A stretch of DNA of 59,689 nt from Nitrospirales bacterium (GTDB taxonomy: Bacteria > Nitrospirota > Nitrospiria > Nitrospirales > UBA8639), in the NCBI GenBank assembly GCA_031315915.1, contig JALDRK010000026.1, forward strand, positions 1-59,689, read 5' to 3'. Under the pieces are notes generated by a model. The model saw only the letters and a program-made list of their open reading frames with translations, made no database searches and was not told the origin of the DNA. Made by a program: the position numbers and the translations under genes. Shown here one piece after another: positions 1 to 10,129 of the stretch (position 1 is its first letter; each line of letters opens with the position of its first letter).

Positions 1-321
1 TCTGCCAAATTCAGACTTATCCACCAACTCATCCTTGGACCAATAATTCATTCCTACCATGATCACTGATCGACATCCGGGCAAGACCGATTGGGGGTGG
101 CTACGGCGATAGGGATCTCGTGCCAACCAGGCCATGCTGCCATGGAATCCTGCGGCCAACCATTTGCTCAAAGCTTCCCAAAGAGACCTCGAAAAGGAAT
201 TTTCTCTCTCAGATTCGGACCGATCTGAGTCGTAGGCGGAGGATGAGACGGGGGCAACCCCCACCACATCAAAGCCCAGGGAGTGAGCTTGTGCTTTAAT
301 ATGATTGGTAAGGACCGACAT
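1..321 (-). CDS. queG: Epoxyqueuosine reductase, N-terminal part (cut by window edge)
   Basis: About 107 codons are visible, from an ATG at 321 running off position 1. QueG is a cobalamin- and Fe-S-dependent enzyme that reduces epoxyqueuosine to queuosine in tRNA, the last step of queuosine synthesis. The visible part starts with an 'LGFDVVGVAPV' segment, followed by 'WLAAGFHGSMAWLARDPYRR' and 'LPGCRSVIMVGMNYW', which are hallmark pieces of the QueG N-terminal (DUF1730) region. The ferredoxin-like Cys motifs lie outside the window. A GTG codon directly precedes the chosen ATG and the ribosome-binding site is weak, so the exact start is uncertain. The gene lies 56 bp downstream of a small secreted protein on the same strand. 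Confidence 0.85.
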   Translation of the reverse strand, partial: MSVLTNHIKAQAHSLGFDVVGVAPVSSSAYDSDRSESERENSFSRSLWEALSKWLAAGFHGSMAWLARDPYRRSHPQSVLPGCRSVIMVGMNYWSKDELVDKSEFGR

Positions 322-377
322 CACATTCTCTGTGTGAGAAAAGGGGGAGCGAATCTTGTGGCAGGGAGGAGATCTCT

Positions 378-809
378 TTAGTGAGGTGGCGGCGATCCCA
401 TACTCGCTGCAGGAATGTTGTCGCGACAATTAAACATCACGATAAAACGTCCCGTACATTGATCGGTTTTACAGGTATCGCACGTACCGACAATCCGGGT
501 TTTCCAGTCTGTTTTTTTTTCATCGAATTTACAGAAGGTACTTCCACCTTTTGAGATATCAGCCCATGGTTCTTCATAGCCAGGAAATTGAGCAACGGTA
601 CAACCCTTGATGATGGGAACCTGGCATTCTCCTCTCTTATCTCCTTTGGCCATTCCTATCGTGCAATTTGATTCAGTCCGCGATTGGGATTCTACAGCCA
701 ATACCGGATCTGCCGATTGACCAGTGATAAAAGCACCTACTAGGACCCCCAGAAGTATCAACGAATGGTTACATACGGAATGAAGGACGATCTTGGTAAA
801 GACAGGCAT
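378..809 (-). CDS. Small Cys-rich secreted protein, unknown function
   Basis: I do not recognise this 143-residue protein. Residues 1 to about 38 are a hydrophobic signal-peptide-like segment ('LILLGVLVGAFITG') ending near an 'AVES' cleavage-type site. The mature part has eight cysteines, including a CxxCxxxxC cluster (in 'GTCDTCKTDQC') near residues 109-117, so a disulfide-stabilised periplasmic or outer-membrane-associated domain is likely. The C-terminus ends in 'SPPPH'. The start is supported by an AGGA sequence about 8 bases upstream of the ATG. It precedes queG on the same strand, but no functional link is evident. Confidence 0.6.
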   Translation of the reverse strand: MPVFTKIVLHSVCNHSLILLGVLVGAFITGQSADPVLAVESQSRTESNCTIGMAKGDKRGECQVPIIKGCTVAQFPGYEEPWADISKGGSTFCKFDEKKTDWKTRIVGTCDTCKTDQCTGRFIVMFNCRDNIPAASMGSPPPH

Positions 810-1469
810 TGAAATATTCCTGATGATTCTTGTTATCTATTGGGTTGAATAAATAATGACAAGTTCCGTTTATACCATAGACATCAAACCCCCTGTCAAA
901 ATTCAGAGAAGGGCAAAAATTGAGTCCGGTGGGATTTTTCTGCGGAGAAATCTAGTTCCTTGAATTGCCTCATGACTTCCTTTTCCTACGAAACTTGTTG
1001 GGAAATTCATGAACTATGGTGGATGTCTGTGTCATATTGGACATACAGGCGTTGAGCAGCAAATCGAGCCCAGGTCAGCATTTCCGACAAATATCCTTTC
1101 TGCGGAATGGTTTGATCGACTTGTTGCACCACCAGACAACTGCTAATAAACTTGTTCATGGACAAGGAGGTGTTCGGACATCCATCAGTGAATGAGGTTT
1201 TGAGGATTGACTAGTTCCGGTTTGCTCCTAGAACTCTCAGGGTCAAAGACCACCTGAAGTGTGTGCGTATTTTGGTTCAGAGTGAAGCGAATTGCGGTTT
1301 CCGCTGAATGCAACTCTTTTCCTTGCCACGGGACGAAAGCATTCCATTGTAGAAGGCGATCAGGCCGACAGGATGTTGATCTAAAAGCTTCTGAATTGAT
1401 GGAAACATGGGAGCGCAGGCCTGGACCATGAAAATCAGGAATACTCCCGCCACTTTACTGAATTATGGC
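810..1469. other. 660-bp gap without an intact gene
   Basis: No complete gene is seen between the secreted protein and the insertion sequence. The right two-thirds hold two overlapping minus-strand open stretches (1185-1454 and about 1007-1195) that read like coding remains; they are described as a separate entry. The part from 810 to 1000 shows nothing recognisable apart from the upstream region of the secreted-protein gene. Confidence 0.5.
1007..1454 (-). pseudogene. Possible remains of a broken gene next to the IS element
   Basis: Reading the minus strand, one frame is open for 90 codons from just after a stop at 1455 to a TGA at 1185-1187, with protein-like text such as 'RLLQWNAFVPWQGKELHSAE' and 'TLQVVFDPESS'. 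A second frame continues from about 1195 to a TGA at 1007-1009 with 'MNKFISSCLVVQQVDQTIP' and 'KGYLSEMLTWARFAAQRLY'. Neither has a good ribosome-binding site, and the first has no ATG start. The two frames abut as if a single gene had been frameshifted and cut at its 5' end by the insertion sequence starting at 1470. I cannot assign a family; the first stretch has only a vague resemblance to short flagellar FlaG-like proteins. Confidence 0.3.
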
Positions 1470-1485
1470 TGGTCTTCCCCCGGTT

Positions 1486-2354
1486 TCACGGACAGGTTAA
1501 AGAAGACTTTTGATGATACCTCTCGCCAAATATCCTTGGTGCCACTCCTTGGGTAAAGGAGTGGGCCCGCTGTCCGTTATAAAATCCCTCGATATAGTCA
1601 AAGACATCGGCCCGAGCGTCGGCTCGCGTCCGATACTGCCGCCGATGGACTCGCTCCCGTTTGATTAAGCCCAAAAAACTCTCGGCCACCGCATTGTCAT
1701 AACAGTTCCCCGCGCCGCTCATGCTACTGACAATCCCATGGGCCCGCAGGAAGGCTTGAAACTCCTGCGAGGTATACTGTGTGCCCCGGTCCGAATGGAG
1801 AATGACGGCCTGCGGACCCTTCTTCTGCCATACAGCCATCAGCACAGCTTGGATGACCAGATCCCGCGTGAGCTGGGGCTGCATCGACGACCCAATCACT
1901 TGGCGAGAAAACAAATCGAGGACGACCGCCAGATAGAACCACCCTTCCTGCGTCGGAATATAGGTGATGTCGGTCACCCATATGGCATTCGGAGCCGGGG
2001 CGGTAAAGTCTCGGGCGAGCTGATTGGTGATCCCCGCCGGTCGTGCTCCGGCTCTCCGCTGTTTCCAGCTCGTGGGAGCCGGAATGCCCCGCAAGCCCTC
2101 CTGCCGCATGAGCCGGGCAATGTGATGTTTGCCACACCCTTCGCCTTGTTGGCGCAGTCTCTGCCAAATCTTGGGGCTCCCATACACCCCATCACTCTAC
2201 CATGGAGGGTACGAATCGCGGCGGTCAGGCGCTGACCGTCTTGCGCCCAGGGGCTCGGCGGACGGCGCTGCCGAGCATAGTACCTACTCGGCGAGACGTG
2301 CAGCAGGCGACACATCAGACGCAGAGGAAACATGGGGCGACAACGTTGGATCAT
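1486..2354 (-). pseudogene. IS3-family transposase OrfB (integrase core), frameshifted
   Basis: OrfB is the DDE integrase-like half of an IS3 transposase. The N-terminal part (from ATG 2354) has the 'LCRLLHVSPSRYYA'-like helix-turn-helix region. The catalytic core is in the next frame from about 2187 and shows the first Asp in 'WVTDITYI', the second in 'HSDRGTQYTS' and the Glu in 'NAVAESFLGLIKRE'. The two frames join exactly if one base is added to the run of four C (plus strand) at 2187-2190, giving 'LHGRVMGVYGSPKIW', the usual IS3 text. So a single-base loss in a homopolymer splits the gene; it may be a true mutation or a sequencing error. The gene follows orfA, with an A/T-rich slippery-looking stretch near the end of orfA suited to programmed -1 frameshifting. 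Confidence 0.85.
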
Positions 2355-2362
2355 GGCATCTC

Positions 2363-2650
2363 TTACCGCGAGGTTTTGGCAAAGAATGCTGCCGCTTCTT
2401 TTAAAAAATCCCGCTCTCGGGTGACGAGGGCCAATTCCCGTTTGAGCCGAGCCACCTCTTGATCATGGGGCGTCCCAGACCCCGGAAAAGCTTTGCCCGC
2501 GCGTTGGTGAGCCTCACGGCACCACCGCCCCAACATGGCCGCATTGAGCCCCAAATCCCGGGCGACTTGGGTAATCTTCCCACCAGCCTGTTTCGTTAAC
2601 TGAATGGCTTCCTGCTTAAACTCCTGGGTGTACTTCCTCCGTTGCTCCAT
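2363..2650 (-). CDS. IS3-family transposase OrfA (helix-turn-helix)
   Basis: This 95-residue protein is the DNA-binding subunit of the IS3-type transposase. It starts 'MEQRRKYTQEFKQEAIQLT', the standard HTH_Tnp_1 opening, has the recognition helix region 'VARDLGLNAAMLGRWCREA', and ends with a leucine-zipper-like stretch 'DQEVARLKRELALVTRERD' and 'DFLKEAAAFFAK'. In IS3 elements a -1 frameshift near this end gives the OrfAB fusion that carries out transposition. A T6-A4 run in the last codons is a plausible slippage site. The ORF itself is intact, unlike orfB 8 bp downstream. Confidence 0.85.
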   Translation of the reverse strand: MEQRRKYTQEFKQEAIQLTKQAGGKITQVARDLGLNAAMLGRWCREAHQRAGKAFPGSGTPHDQEVARLKRELALVTRERDFLKEAAAFFAKTSR

Positions 2651-2808
2651 GACATACCTCCTAGCCTACTGTGGCTCTTTTTAGATGTGTCGGTAAAATC
2701 AGGGGAAGACCAGGGCTGTGGCAAGGGAATCATAATCTCGCGAGATCATTCAGTTTAAGAAAGGGAATCAATATAAGAACTTGCTAAGAAAAGAAAAAAT
2801 GTTGAGCA

Positions 2809-2846
2809 AAAAAAAACCTGGAGGACAAAAGCCCTCCAGGTTTTTC
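2809..2846 (-). terminator. Rho-independent terminator after groEL
   Basis: A perfect 8-bp stem CCTGGAGG / CCTCCAGG (2817-2824 and 2833-2840) with an 8-base loop is followed, in the groEL direction, by a long T run. The T/A tracts on both sides would let it work in both directions. It lies about 30 bp downstream of the groEL stop. Confidence 0.85.
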
Positions 2847-2873
2847 TAAAACAACTCTTAAGAGTTGATATGG

Positions 2874-4903
<2,030 letters not shown>

Positions 4904-5016
4904 AGCTACCTCCTTCATTGAACTTGAAATAGTGTAATTTGGTTGATTTAAATTGGGTGAGCAACTGCAATTGTAAGAACAACACTTTAAGCGACATGTT
5001 TCTCACGTTGGGAGGG

Positions 5017-5044
5017 GAGATAAGTCCGATTCAAATGAAGTCAA
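5017..5044 (-). promoter_or_regulatory. Possible promoter upstream of groES
   Basis: On the minus strand TTGACT (5039-5044) and TATCTC (5017-5022) are separated by 16 bp, about 115 bp before the groES start. The -10 match is poor. No CIRCE inverted repeat and no clear sigma-32 pair could be found, so this is only a candidate. Confidence 0.25.
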
Positions 5045-5160
5045 GGGGAGGGCGGAAAAAATCAATAGGTTGGAGGATGGTTCTTGTGGAAAAAGGCAAA
5101 TCAAGCACACAATTGGCTATGGGAAAGAGTTTGATTACCTAATATGAAAATACTAAACTC

Positions 5161-6216
5161 TTAAATGCGCAATCGTTCAAAATCTTGAACGTGGTCTTGC
5201 ATAAATGTCCGTAATTTCTTAATAATTTTTGCTTCAAGCTGCCTAGTTCTTTCTTTGGTGATACTATATTTCTTCCCAAGATCCTCCAGAGTTACCGGTG
5301 TTTCAGACAACAGTCGGTTTCGAAGGATGTCTTCCTCTCGTTCATTCAGAGTTTTGGCAAATTCCGCGAGTGCCTTTCGGAAAAGTACACGCAGTTGGGT
5401 TTCACCCAGTTGGTCGTCAACGGGGGTCTGAATGGCCGGGAGAAGGTCATGAAATGTCCCTTCTCCTTCCTCTGTCATCGGTTGATCGAGAGATAATTCT
5501 CGGCTCCCCAAGCGCTGATCCATTTCAATGACATCTCGCTCCCGGACATTCAACCGGTCAGCCAATAATTTGGGGTCAGGAACATATCCTTCCCGTTCTA
5601 ACTTGCCTTTTTCCTTTCGTAAATTATAGAACAGGCGACGTTGTTCCTGAGTCGTGCCGATTTTAACCAACCGAAAGTTATTGAGGAGGTAACGGAGGAT
5701 ATAGGCTCGAACCCACCAGGCTGCATAGGCATAAAATCGGACGTTTTTGGTAGGATCAAACTTTTTCATAGCTTGCAGTAAGCCCACGTTGCCTTCCTGG
5801 ATCAAATCCATCTGATCGACTCCAGGCAATCCATATTCTGATGCAATGGCCACACAGACCCTGAGGTTGGCCATAATTAGCTTAACCGCCGCTTCCCGTT
5901 GTCCTAGTTGCTGATATTCATAAAACAGTTGAATCTCTTCGTCTTTGGAAAGAAAGGGGTAACGACGTATTTCCACCAGATACCGATCAAGGGTGCTGAT
6001 TGGAACTAACGCCGAGGAAATGCTTTCCTCCCCCCCGTAAGAGGGACTCCGAGAGTGCTCCTCCTGCGGAAGAAGGTCAATGACCTGCTCATCATCCCCT
6101 TGTACCGGTTGATCAGAATCTTCGAGACTGTTGTCAACTGACTCATCCAAGATAACTTCAACCGGTTTTGGAGTAGTGGTCTTACGACTCTTTTTCTTGA
6201 CAGGCTTAATAGACAT
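5161..6216 (-). CDS. rpoH: RpoH-like (sigma-32 type) RNA polymerase sigma factor
   Basis: The protein is a 351-residue sigma-70 family factor. Residues 1-70 are an acidic, low-complexity extension. Region 1.2/2 begins at 'LDRYLVEIRRYPFLSKDEE' and includes the core-binding and -10 segments 'DLIQEGNVGLLQAMKKFD' and 'VRFYAYAAWWVRAYILRYL'. The next segment, 'LVKIGTTQEQRRLFYNLRK', matches the RpoH-box-like sequence typical of heat-shock sigma factors. Region 4 has 'TLEDLGKKYSITKERTRQLE' near the C-terminus. Placement next to groES-groEL on the same strand supports a heat-shock role. The long N-terminal extension is unusual for RpoH, and a general stress sigma role cannot be excluded. Confidence 0.8.
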   Translation of the reverse strand: MSIKPVKKKSRKTTTPKPVEVILDESVDNSLEDSDQPVQGDDEQVIDLLPQEEHSRSPSYGGEESISSALVPISTLDRYLVEIRRYPFLSKDEEIQLFYEYQQLGQREAAVKLIMANLRVCVAIASEYGLPGVDQMDLIQEGNVGLLQAMKKFDPTKNVRFYAYAAWWVRAYILRYLLNNFRLVKIGTTQEQRRLFYNLRKEKGKLEREGYVPDPKLLADRLNVRERDVIEMDQRLGSRELSLDQPMTEEGEGTFHDLLPAIQTPVDDQLGETQLRVLFRKALAEFAKTLNEREEDILRNRLLSETPVTLEDLGKKYSITKERTRQLEAKIIKKLRTFMQDHVQDFERLRI

Positions 6217-6372
6217 AATAAGGATATGTTTAACGTTTTAGGCCAAAAATTTTCCCATAACCGCTTCCGTGAGCGCCAGGACCTATCCTTGGGCGAACAG
6301 CCACTTCCGAATTTAAAGCCGATGATTTTAAGAAGGTGTTACTCTACCTCAATCAAAATACCGTACAAAAAA

Positions 6373-6402
6373 TTGCCTGCCAAGTAAAAATTTTTTTATA
6401 GT
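6373..6402 (+). promoter_or_regulatory. Candidate sigma-70 promoter for the NarK-like gene
   Basis: TTGCCT (6373-6378) and TATAGT (6397-6402) are 18 bp apart, about 75 bp before the transporter start, in an A/T-rich stretch. The intergenic region is divergent, since the sigma-factor gene reads the other way. Confidence 0.35.
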
Positions 6403-6475
6403 CAGACGATCACGGTGCAAAGGCGTTTATGGTGTTTGCCGATTCCTACTAGTCAGTTTTTTCAGTAGTTGAAAC

Positions 6476-7711
6476 ATGATTCAACAAGCCATTCGTGCTT
6501 TCCAAAGCGGCCACTGGCCAACGTTGGTCGGAGCTTGGCTTCACTTTGAGGTCAGCTTCATGGTTTGGCTCCTCATTGGGGTGTTGAGTATCCCCATTTC
6601 CGAAGATTTTGGATTGACGGCCACCCAAAAAGGGTTTCTGGTCGGCGTTCCGCTTCTGGGGGGAGCTATTCTAAGAATTTTTGTGGGACCGTTAGCTGAT
6701 CAATTCGGGGCCAAGCGTCTTGGACTGGGTATTCTCGGTTTAGAAGGGTTGGCCTTGTTCTCGGTGTGGCAATGGGGTGTCAGTTTGGAAGCCATGTTTG
6801 GGATTGGCATTCTATTGGGTTTTGCCGGGGCGAGCTTTGCCATTGCTCTTCCGTTAGCCAGTCAGGCCTATCCTCCCAATTTTCAAGGGTTGGCTATGGG
6901 AGTGGCAGCAGTGGGGACCAGTGGAGTCCTCATTACCTCTCTGGTAGCGCCGCGATTGGCTCAATATATGGACTGGAATCAGGTATTTGGCGTCATGCTC
7001 CTACCGGTCATCCTGACTTTTTTTATCTTTCTTTTGACCGTACAGAGTGATGCCAAGACAACTTCATTGACTTTAGCTTCCATTCATAACCGATCATATT
7101 TTTATTTTATTAATAGTTTGAAAGACCCCTTCATGTATTGGCTGTGTTTTCTCTATGCGGTGACCTTTGGAGGTTTTGTGGGTTTTTCAAGTTATTTACC
7201 CATTTTTCTTCATGACCAATATCAGGTTGGCATGGTGATGGCTGGGGCATTGACCGCCATTTGCGCATTTGCCGGTAGCCTGGCCCGCCCTATTGGAGGC
7301 TACATGGCTGACCGGTGTGGGGGACTATCCTTGCTCAAGAGTCTGTTCACGGCTATCGCCTTGTTGTGTTTTCTTTTAAGTGTTTTTTTTCAAGTCGCTG
7401 GACTAGGGTGGGTTATGGTGGCCATCGTTCTTATGATGGGAGGGTTGGGGTTTGGTAATGGGGTGATTTTTCAAGTTGTTTCATCCAGATTCAGCCGACT
7501 GATGGGTACGGCTTCTGGACTTATCGGTGCTGCCGGAGGCATTGGAGGATTTTTTCTCCCCGTTTGGTTTGGTTGGTTGAAAGATGTTTCCGGGGGATTT
7601 TCATCAGGGTTTTTAATTTTTGGGATTATTTTAGGAATGGCTGGTATTAGTGCTATGATAGTCTTCCGGACCATAGGAACAGCATTACCGAAGCCTGTGG
7701 AAGAATTTTAA
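6476..7711 (+). CDS. NarK/NasA-like nitrate/nitrite transporter (MFS)
   Basis: This 411-residue major-facilitator protein has about 12 membrane helices and is cytoplasmic-membrane located. The N-terminal half has 'WLLIGVLSIPISEDFGLTAT' and 'RIFVGPLADQFGAKRLG' (the MFS loop 2-3 motif), and the helix-5 region 'FAIALPLASQAYPPNFQGLA' followed by 'MGVAAVGTSG', which resembles the NarK nitrate signature. Family knowledge points to nitrate/nitrite exchange or uptake. In a nitrite oxidiser it could bring in nitrite or export nitrate, but the substrate is inferred. It stands upstream of ribBA (39 bp gap) and could be co-transcribed with it. No nitrite-metabolism gene lies nearby. Confidence 0.75.
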   Translation: MIQQAIRAFQSGHWPTLVGAWLHFEVSFMVWLLIGVLSIPISEDFGLTATQKGFLVGVPLLGGAILRIFVGPLADQFGAKRLGLGILGLEGLALFSVWQWGVSLEAMFGIGILLGFAGASFAIALPLASQAYPPNFQGLAMGVAAVGTSGVLITSLVAPRLAQYMDWNQVFGVMLLPVILTFFIFLLTVQSDAKTTSLTLASIHNRSYFYFINSLKDPFMYWLCFLYAVTFGGFVGFSSYLPIFLHDQYQVGMVMAGALTAICAFAGSLARPIGGYMADRCGGLSLLKSLFTAIALLCFLLSVFFQVAGLGWVMVAIVLMMGGLGFGNGVIFQVVSSRFSRLMGTASGLIGAAGGIGGFFLPVWFGWLKDVSGGFSSGFLIFGIILGMAGISAMIVFRTIGTALPKPVEEF

Positions 7712-7750
7712 ATAAATCGTTTAAGCTTATTTACTACTTGCCGGTTTCCT

Positions 7751-8989
7751 ATGAAGAAGATCCCTGCATCACCATCTCCTTCTACTCAATCCTTCTTTCA
7801 CGCGATTCCTGACGCCTTGGTAGATCTGAAGGCGGGAAAGTGCATAATCCTGGTGGATGATGAAGATCGGGAGAATGAAGGAGACCTTGTTCTCGCCGCT
7901 GAACTGGTGACTTCCGAAAGTATCAATTTTATGGCCAAATATGGACGAGGATTGATATGTTTGGCTCTAGCGCCTGAACGCGTGGAGGAGTTGAAGTTGC
8001 CTCCGCAAACCACTGAAAATACTGCACCTTTTGGCACGGCCTTTACCGTTTCTATCGATGCGGCTAGAGATATTACCACTGGCATCTCTGCAGCCGACCG
8101 GGCTACCACTATTAAATTAGCCGTGAATCCAAAAGCCAAACCCACCGATTTTGCCAGACCCGGTCATGTTTTTCCGTTAAAAGCCCACAAGGGTGGCGTC
8201 CTAAAGCGGGCTGGACAAACCGAAGGTTCAGTGGATCTGGCCAGATTAGCCGGTTTATATCCCGCAGCAGTGATTTGTGAAATCATGAATGATGACGGGA
8301 CTATGGCTCGAGTACCTCAACTCCTTGCCTTTGCGAAACAACATCATTTAAAGACCATCACTATTAAGGATTTAATCCAATTTCGGTTGCACCAGGAAAC
8401 GTTTGTTAAGGAGGTGGTTCGGGCCAACCTGCCAACCAGCTTCGGACATTTTCAAGCGGTGGTGTTTGAAAATGAACTGGATGTCGGAACGCACATGGCC
8501 CTGGTTAAAGGGAAAATTGATGATCAACCAACCCTGGTTCGGGTACATTCGGGTTGTCTGACGGCCGATGTGTTTGGTTCGCTACGCTGTGATTGTCGGG
8601 AACAATTGCATCGAACTATGGAGTTAATCGAACGTGAAGGCAAAGGGGTGCTCTTGTATTTAAATCAGGAAGGCCGAGGGATCGGATTAACTAATAAAAT
8701 TCGTGCCTATAATTTACAGGATCAGGGGAGCGATACCGTTGAAGCCAATCTTCAATTGGGGTTCAAAGCCGATTTGCGAGATTATGGAATTGGTGCACAG
8801 ATTTTGGTGAGTTTAGGCCTGAAAAAAATTCGATTGGTCACCAATAATCCGCGGAAAATTGTGGGCATCGAGGGGTATGGACTCGAAGTGGTGGAACGGA
8901 TCCCTATTGAAATTGTTCCCCAGGAATCCAATGTGCATTATTTGCGGACCAAGAAGGCAAAATTAGGGCATCTTCTCAATAATGTGTAA
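7751..8989 (+). CDS. ribBA: Bifunctional DHBP synthase / GTP cyclohydrolase II
   Basis: This 412-residue fusion catalyses the two entry steps of riboflavin synthesis. The N-terminal half makes 3,4-dihydroxy-2-butanone 4-phosphate from ribulose 5-phosphate, with the acidic loop '[11 protein letters not shown]' near residues 36-46 and '[20 protein letters not shown]'. The C-terminal half (from about residue 210) is GTP cyclohydrolase II, with the zinc-binding '[17 protein letters not shown]' and '[12 protein letters not shown]'. Length and domain order are normal for RibBA. It is followed by ribH and nusB, the common ribBA-ribH-nusB grouping. No FMN riboswitch could fit in the 39-bp gap before it. 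Confidence 0.95.
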   Translation: MKKIPASPSPSTQSFFHAIPDALVDLKAGKCIILVDDEDRENEGDLVLAAELVTSESINFMAKYGRGLICLALAPERVEELKLPPQTTENTAPFGTAFTVSIDAARDITTGISAADRATTIKLAVNPKAKPTDFARPGHVFPLKAHKGGVLKRAGQTEGSVDLARLAGLYPAAVICEIMNDDGTMARVPQLLAFAKQHHLKTITIKDLIQFRLHQETFVKEVVRANLPTSFGHFQAVVFENELDVGTHMALVKGKIDDQPTLVRVHSGCLTADVFGSLRCDCREQLHRTMELIEREGKGVLLYLNQEGRGIGLTNKIRAYNLQDQGSDTVEANLQLGFKADLRDYGIGAQILVSLGLKKIRLVTNNPRKIVGIEGYGLEVVERIPIEIVPQESNVHYLRTKKAKLGHLLNNV

Positions 8990-9083
8990 GGAGGTCTTGC
9001 AGTCGGGATAGGCAAGTGGTACACATTCCCGGCTTGGGATTATGTTACCTGGCGGGAATTTTTACTTATCATCATGAGCTCCA

Positions 9084-9581
9084 ATGGAATTTCTTGAAGG
9101 CGACTTAGATGGCAAGCAATGCCGGATAGGCATTGTGGTTAGTAAATTTAATGAATTCGTGACCAATCGGCTGTTGGCCGGTGCTGAAACGATGCTCAAA
9201 CAATTAGGAACACCCGAGAATCAGATACAGGTCATCAAAGTTCCGGGAGCGTTTGAATTACCTCTAGTAGCTAAAACTCTTGCCCAATCAGGGCGCTTTG
9301 ATGCGGTGGTATGCTTAGGTGCGGTCATTCGCGGCGAAACACCTCACTTTGAATATATTAGTACCGAGGCGGGCCGAGGTATTGGCAATACAGCCTTGAC
9401 CACTGGCATTCCTGTCGTGTTTGGCGTATTAACTACCAATACGGTCGATCAGGCTCTTGATCGTTCAGGTCCTCCTGAATGTAACAAGGGGGCCGATGCG
9501 GCGAGGAACGCGGTGGAGATGGCCAATCTGATGAAGCGATTGAACGAAGAAAATTCTCGACAGCTCGGGTTTTTTAAATAA
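9084..9581 (+). CDS. ribH: 6,7-dimethyl-8-ribityllumazine synthase
   Basis: RibH condenses 5-amino-6-ribitylaminouracil with dihydroxybutanone phosphate to lumazine, the riboflavin precursor, usually as an icosahedral or pentameric shell. The 165 residues show 'VVSKFNEFVTNRLLAGA', 'VPGAFELP' near residue 54 and the active-site stretch 'GAVIRGETPHFEYI', with the catalytic His at about 88. It lies 94 bp after ribBA and 5 bp before nusB, indicating one operon. Confidence 0.95.
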   Translation: MEFLEGDLDGKQCRIGIVVSKFNEFVTNRLLAGAETMLKQLGTPENQIQVIKVPGAFELPLVAKTLAQSGRFDAVVCLGAVIRGETPHFEYISTEAGRGIGNTALTTGIPVVFGVLTTNTVDQALDRSGPPECNKGADAARNAVEMANLMKRLNEENSRQLGFFK

Positions 9582-9586
9582 GCAGC

Positions 9587-10093
9587 ATGATGTCCATGAC
9601 GGTCTCACCAGAATCTTCGGCTTCACAGTCCGGTAGGATTAATGTCTCTCGTCGATTTGCCAGGCAATTGGCACTCCAAATGTTATTTCAACATGAGTTT
9701 CAGGATCGAGATCCTTCCTGGCAGGATAAATTTTGGTCCAGTCAATCCACTTCCCCAGAAGTTCGGGCCTTCACTTCCTTTATCGTGGAAGGCGTTCTGG
9801 AACATCAAGAGGAGATTGATGGATTGATTAGGCATTTTGCTGTTGATTGGTCTCTGGAGCGGATGCCGGTCGTCGACCGAAATATTCTCCGTTGCGCCAT
9901 TTTCGAATTGCTGTGGGCACCGGACATCCCGGCCATGGCCACCATCAATGAAGCTATTGAGTTGGCCAAATTGTTTGCAGACGACGAGGCTAAAAAATTC
10001 GTCAATGGATTATTGGATCATATACTCCGGGATGACATGAGACTGACGGAAAAACGAAAGCACGCCAAACACAAGACCTTTCCGGCTAAGTGA
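9587..10093 (+). CDS. nusB: Transcription antitermination factor NusB
   Basis: NusB binds boxA RNA together with S10 in rRNA antitermination. The 168-residue protein has the all-helical core starting 'SRRFARQLALQMLFQHEF' and the conserved 'VDRNILRCAIFELLWAPDIP' followed by 'TINEAIELAKLFADDEAKKF' and 'VNGLLDHI'. About 20 extra N-terminal residues precede the core; ATGs at 9587, 9590 and 9596 are all possible starts. It sits 5 bp behind ribH, the usual bacterial context. Confidence 0.95.
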   Translation: MMSMTVSPESSASQSGRINVSRRFARQLALQMLFQHEFQDRDPSWQDKFWSSQSTSPEVRAFTSFIVEGVLEHQEEIDGLIRHFAVDWSLERMPVVDRNILRCAIFELLWAPDIPAMATINEAIELAKLFADDEAKKFVNGLLDHILRDDMRLTEKRKHAKHKTFPAK

Positions 10094-10129
10094 CAAGATT
10101 CTCTAAATTGTTGAAAGTTTCGTCATTTC

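Larger units (their letters stand above)
1470..2712 (-). mobile_element. IS3-family insertion sequence with imperfect terminal inverted repeats
   Basis: The element is about 1.24 kb and carries the two-ORF orfA/orfB layout of IS3-family elements, transcribed on the minus strand. Both ends read inward TGGTCTTCCCC followed by a less well matched second half (left end 1470-1495, right end 2687-2712), giving terminal inverted repeats of roughly 26 bp. I see no convincing 3-4 bp target duplication: flanks are ATGGC on the left and GGGCT on the right. The copy may be old or associated with a deletion. The left end abuts a broken open frame, and the right end is about 105 bp from the groEL terminator. 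One base appears to be missing from orfB, so this copy is probably inactive unless that is a sequence error. Confidence 0.85.

Noticed and set aside
1738..2462. Plus-strand open frames across the IS element
   Set aside because: They lie antisense to orfA/orfB of the transposase, whose motifs are unmistakable.
1465..2717. Target-site duplication of the IS element
   Set aside because: The bases flanking the inverted repeats do not match for 3-4 bp under either plausible boundary.
4939..5142. 67-codon plus-strand frame upstream of groES
   Set aside because: No ribosome-binding site or protein-like sequence; it occupies the groES upstream region.
4904..5160. CIRCE operator before groES
   Set aside because: No TTAGCACTC/GAGTGCTAA-type inverted repeat could be found.
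7712..7750. FMN riboswitch before ribBA
   Set aside because: The gap is only 39 bp and contains none of the conserved elements.
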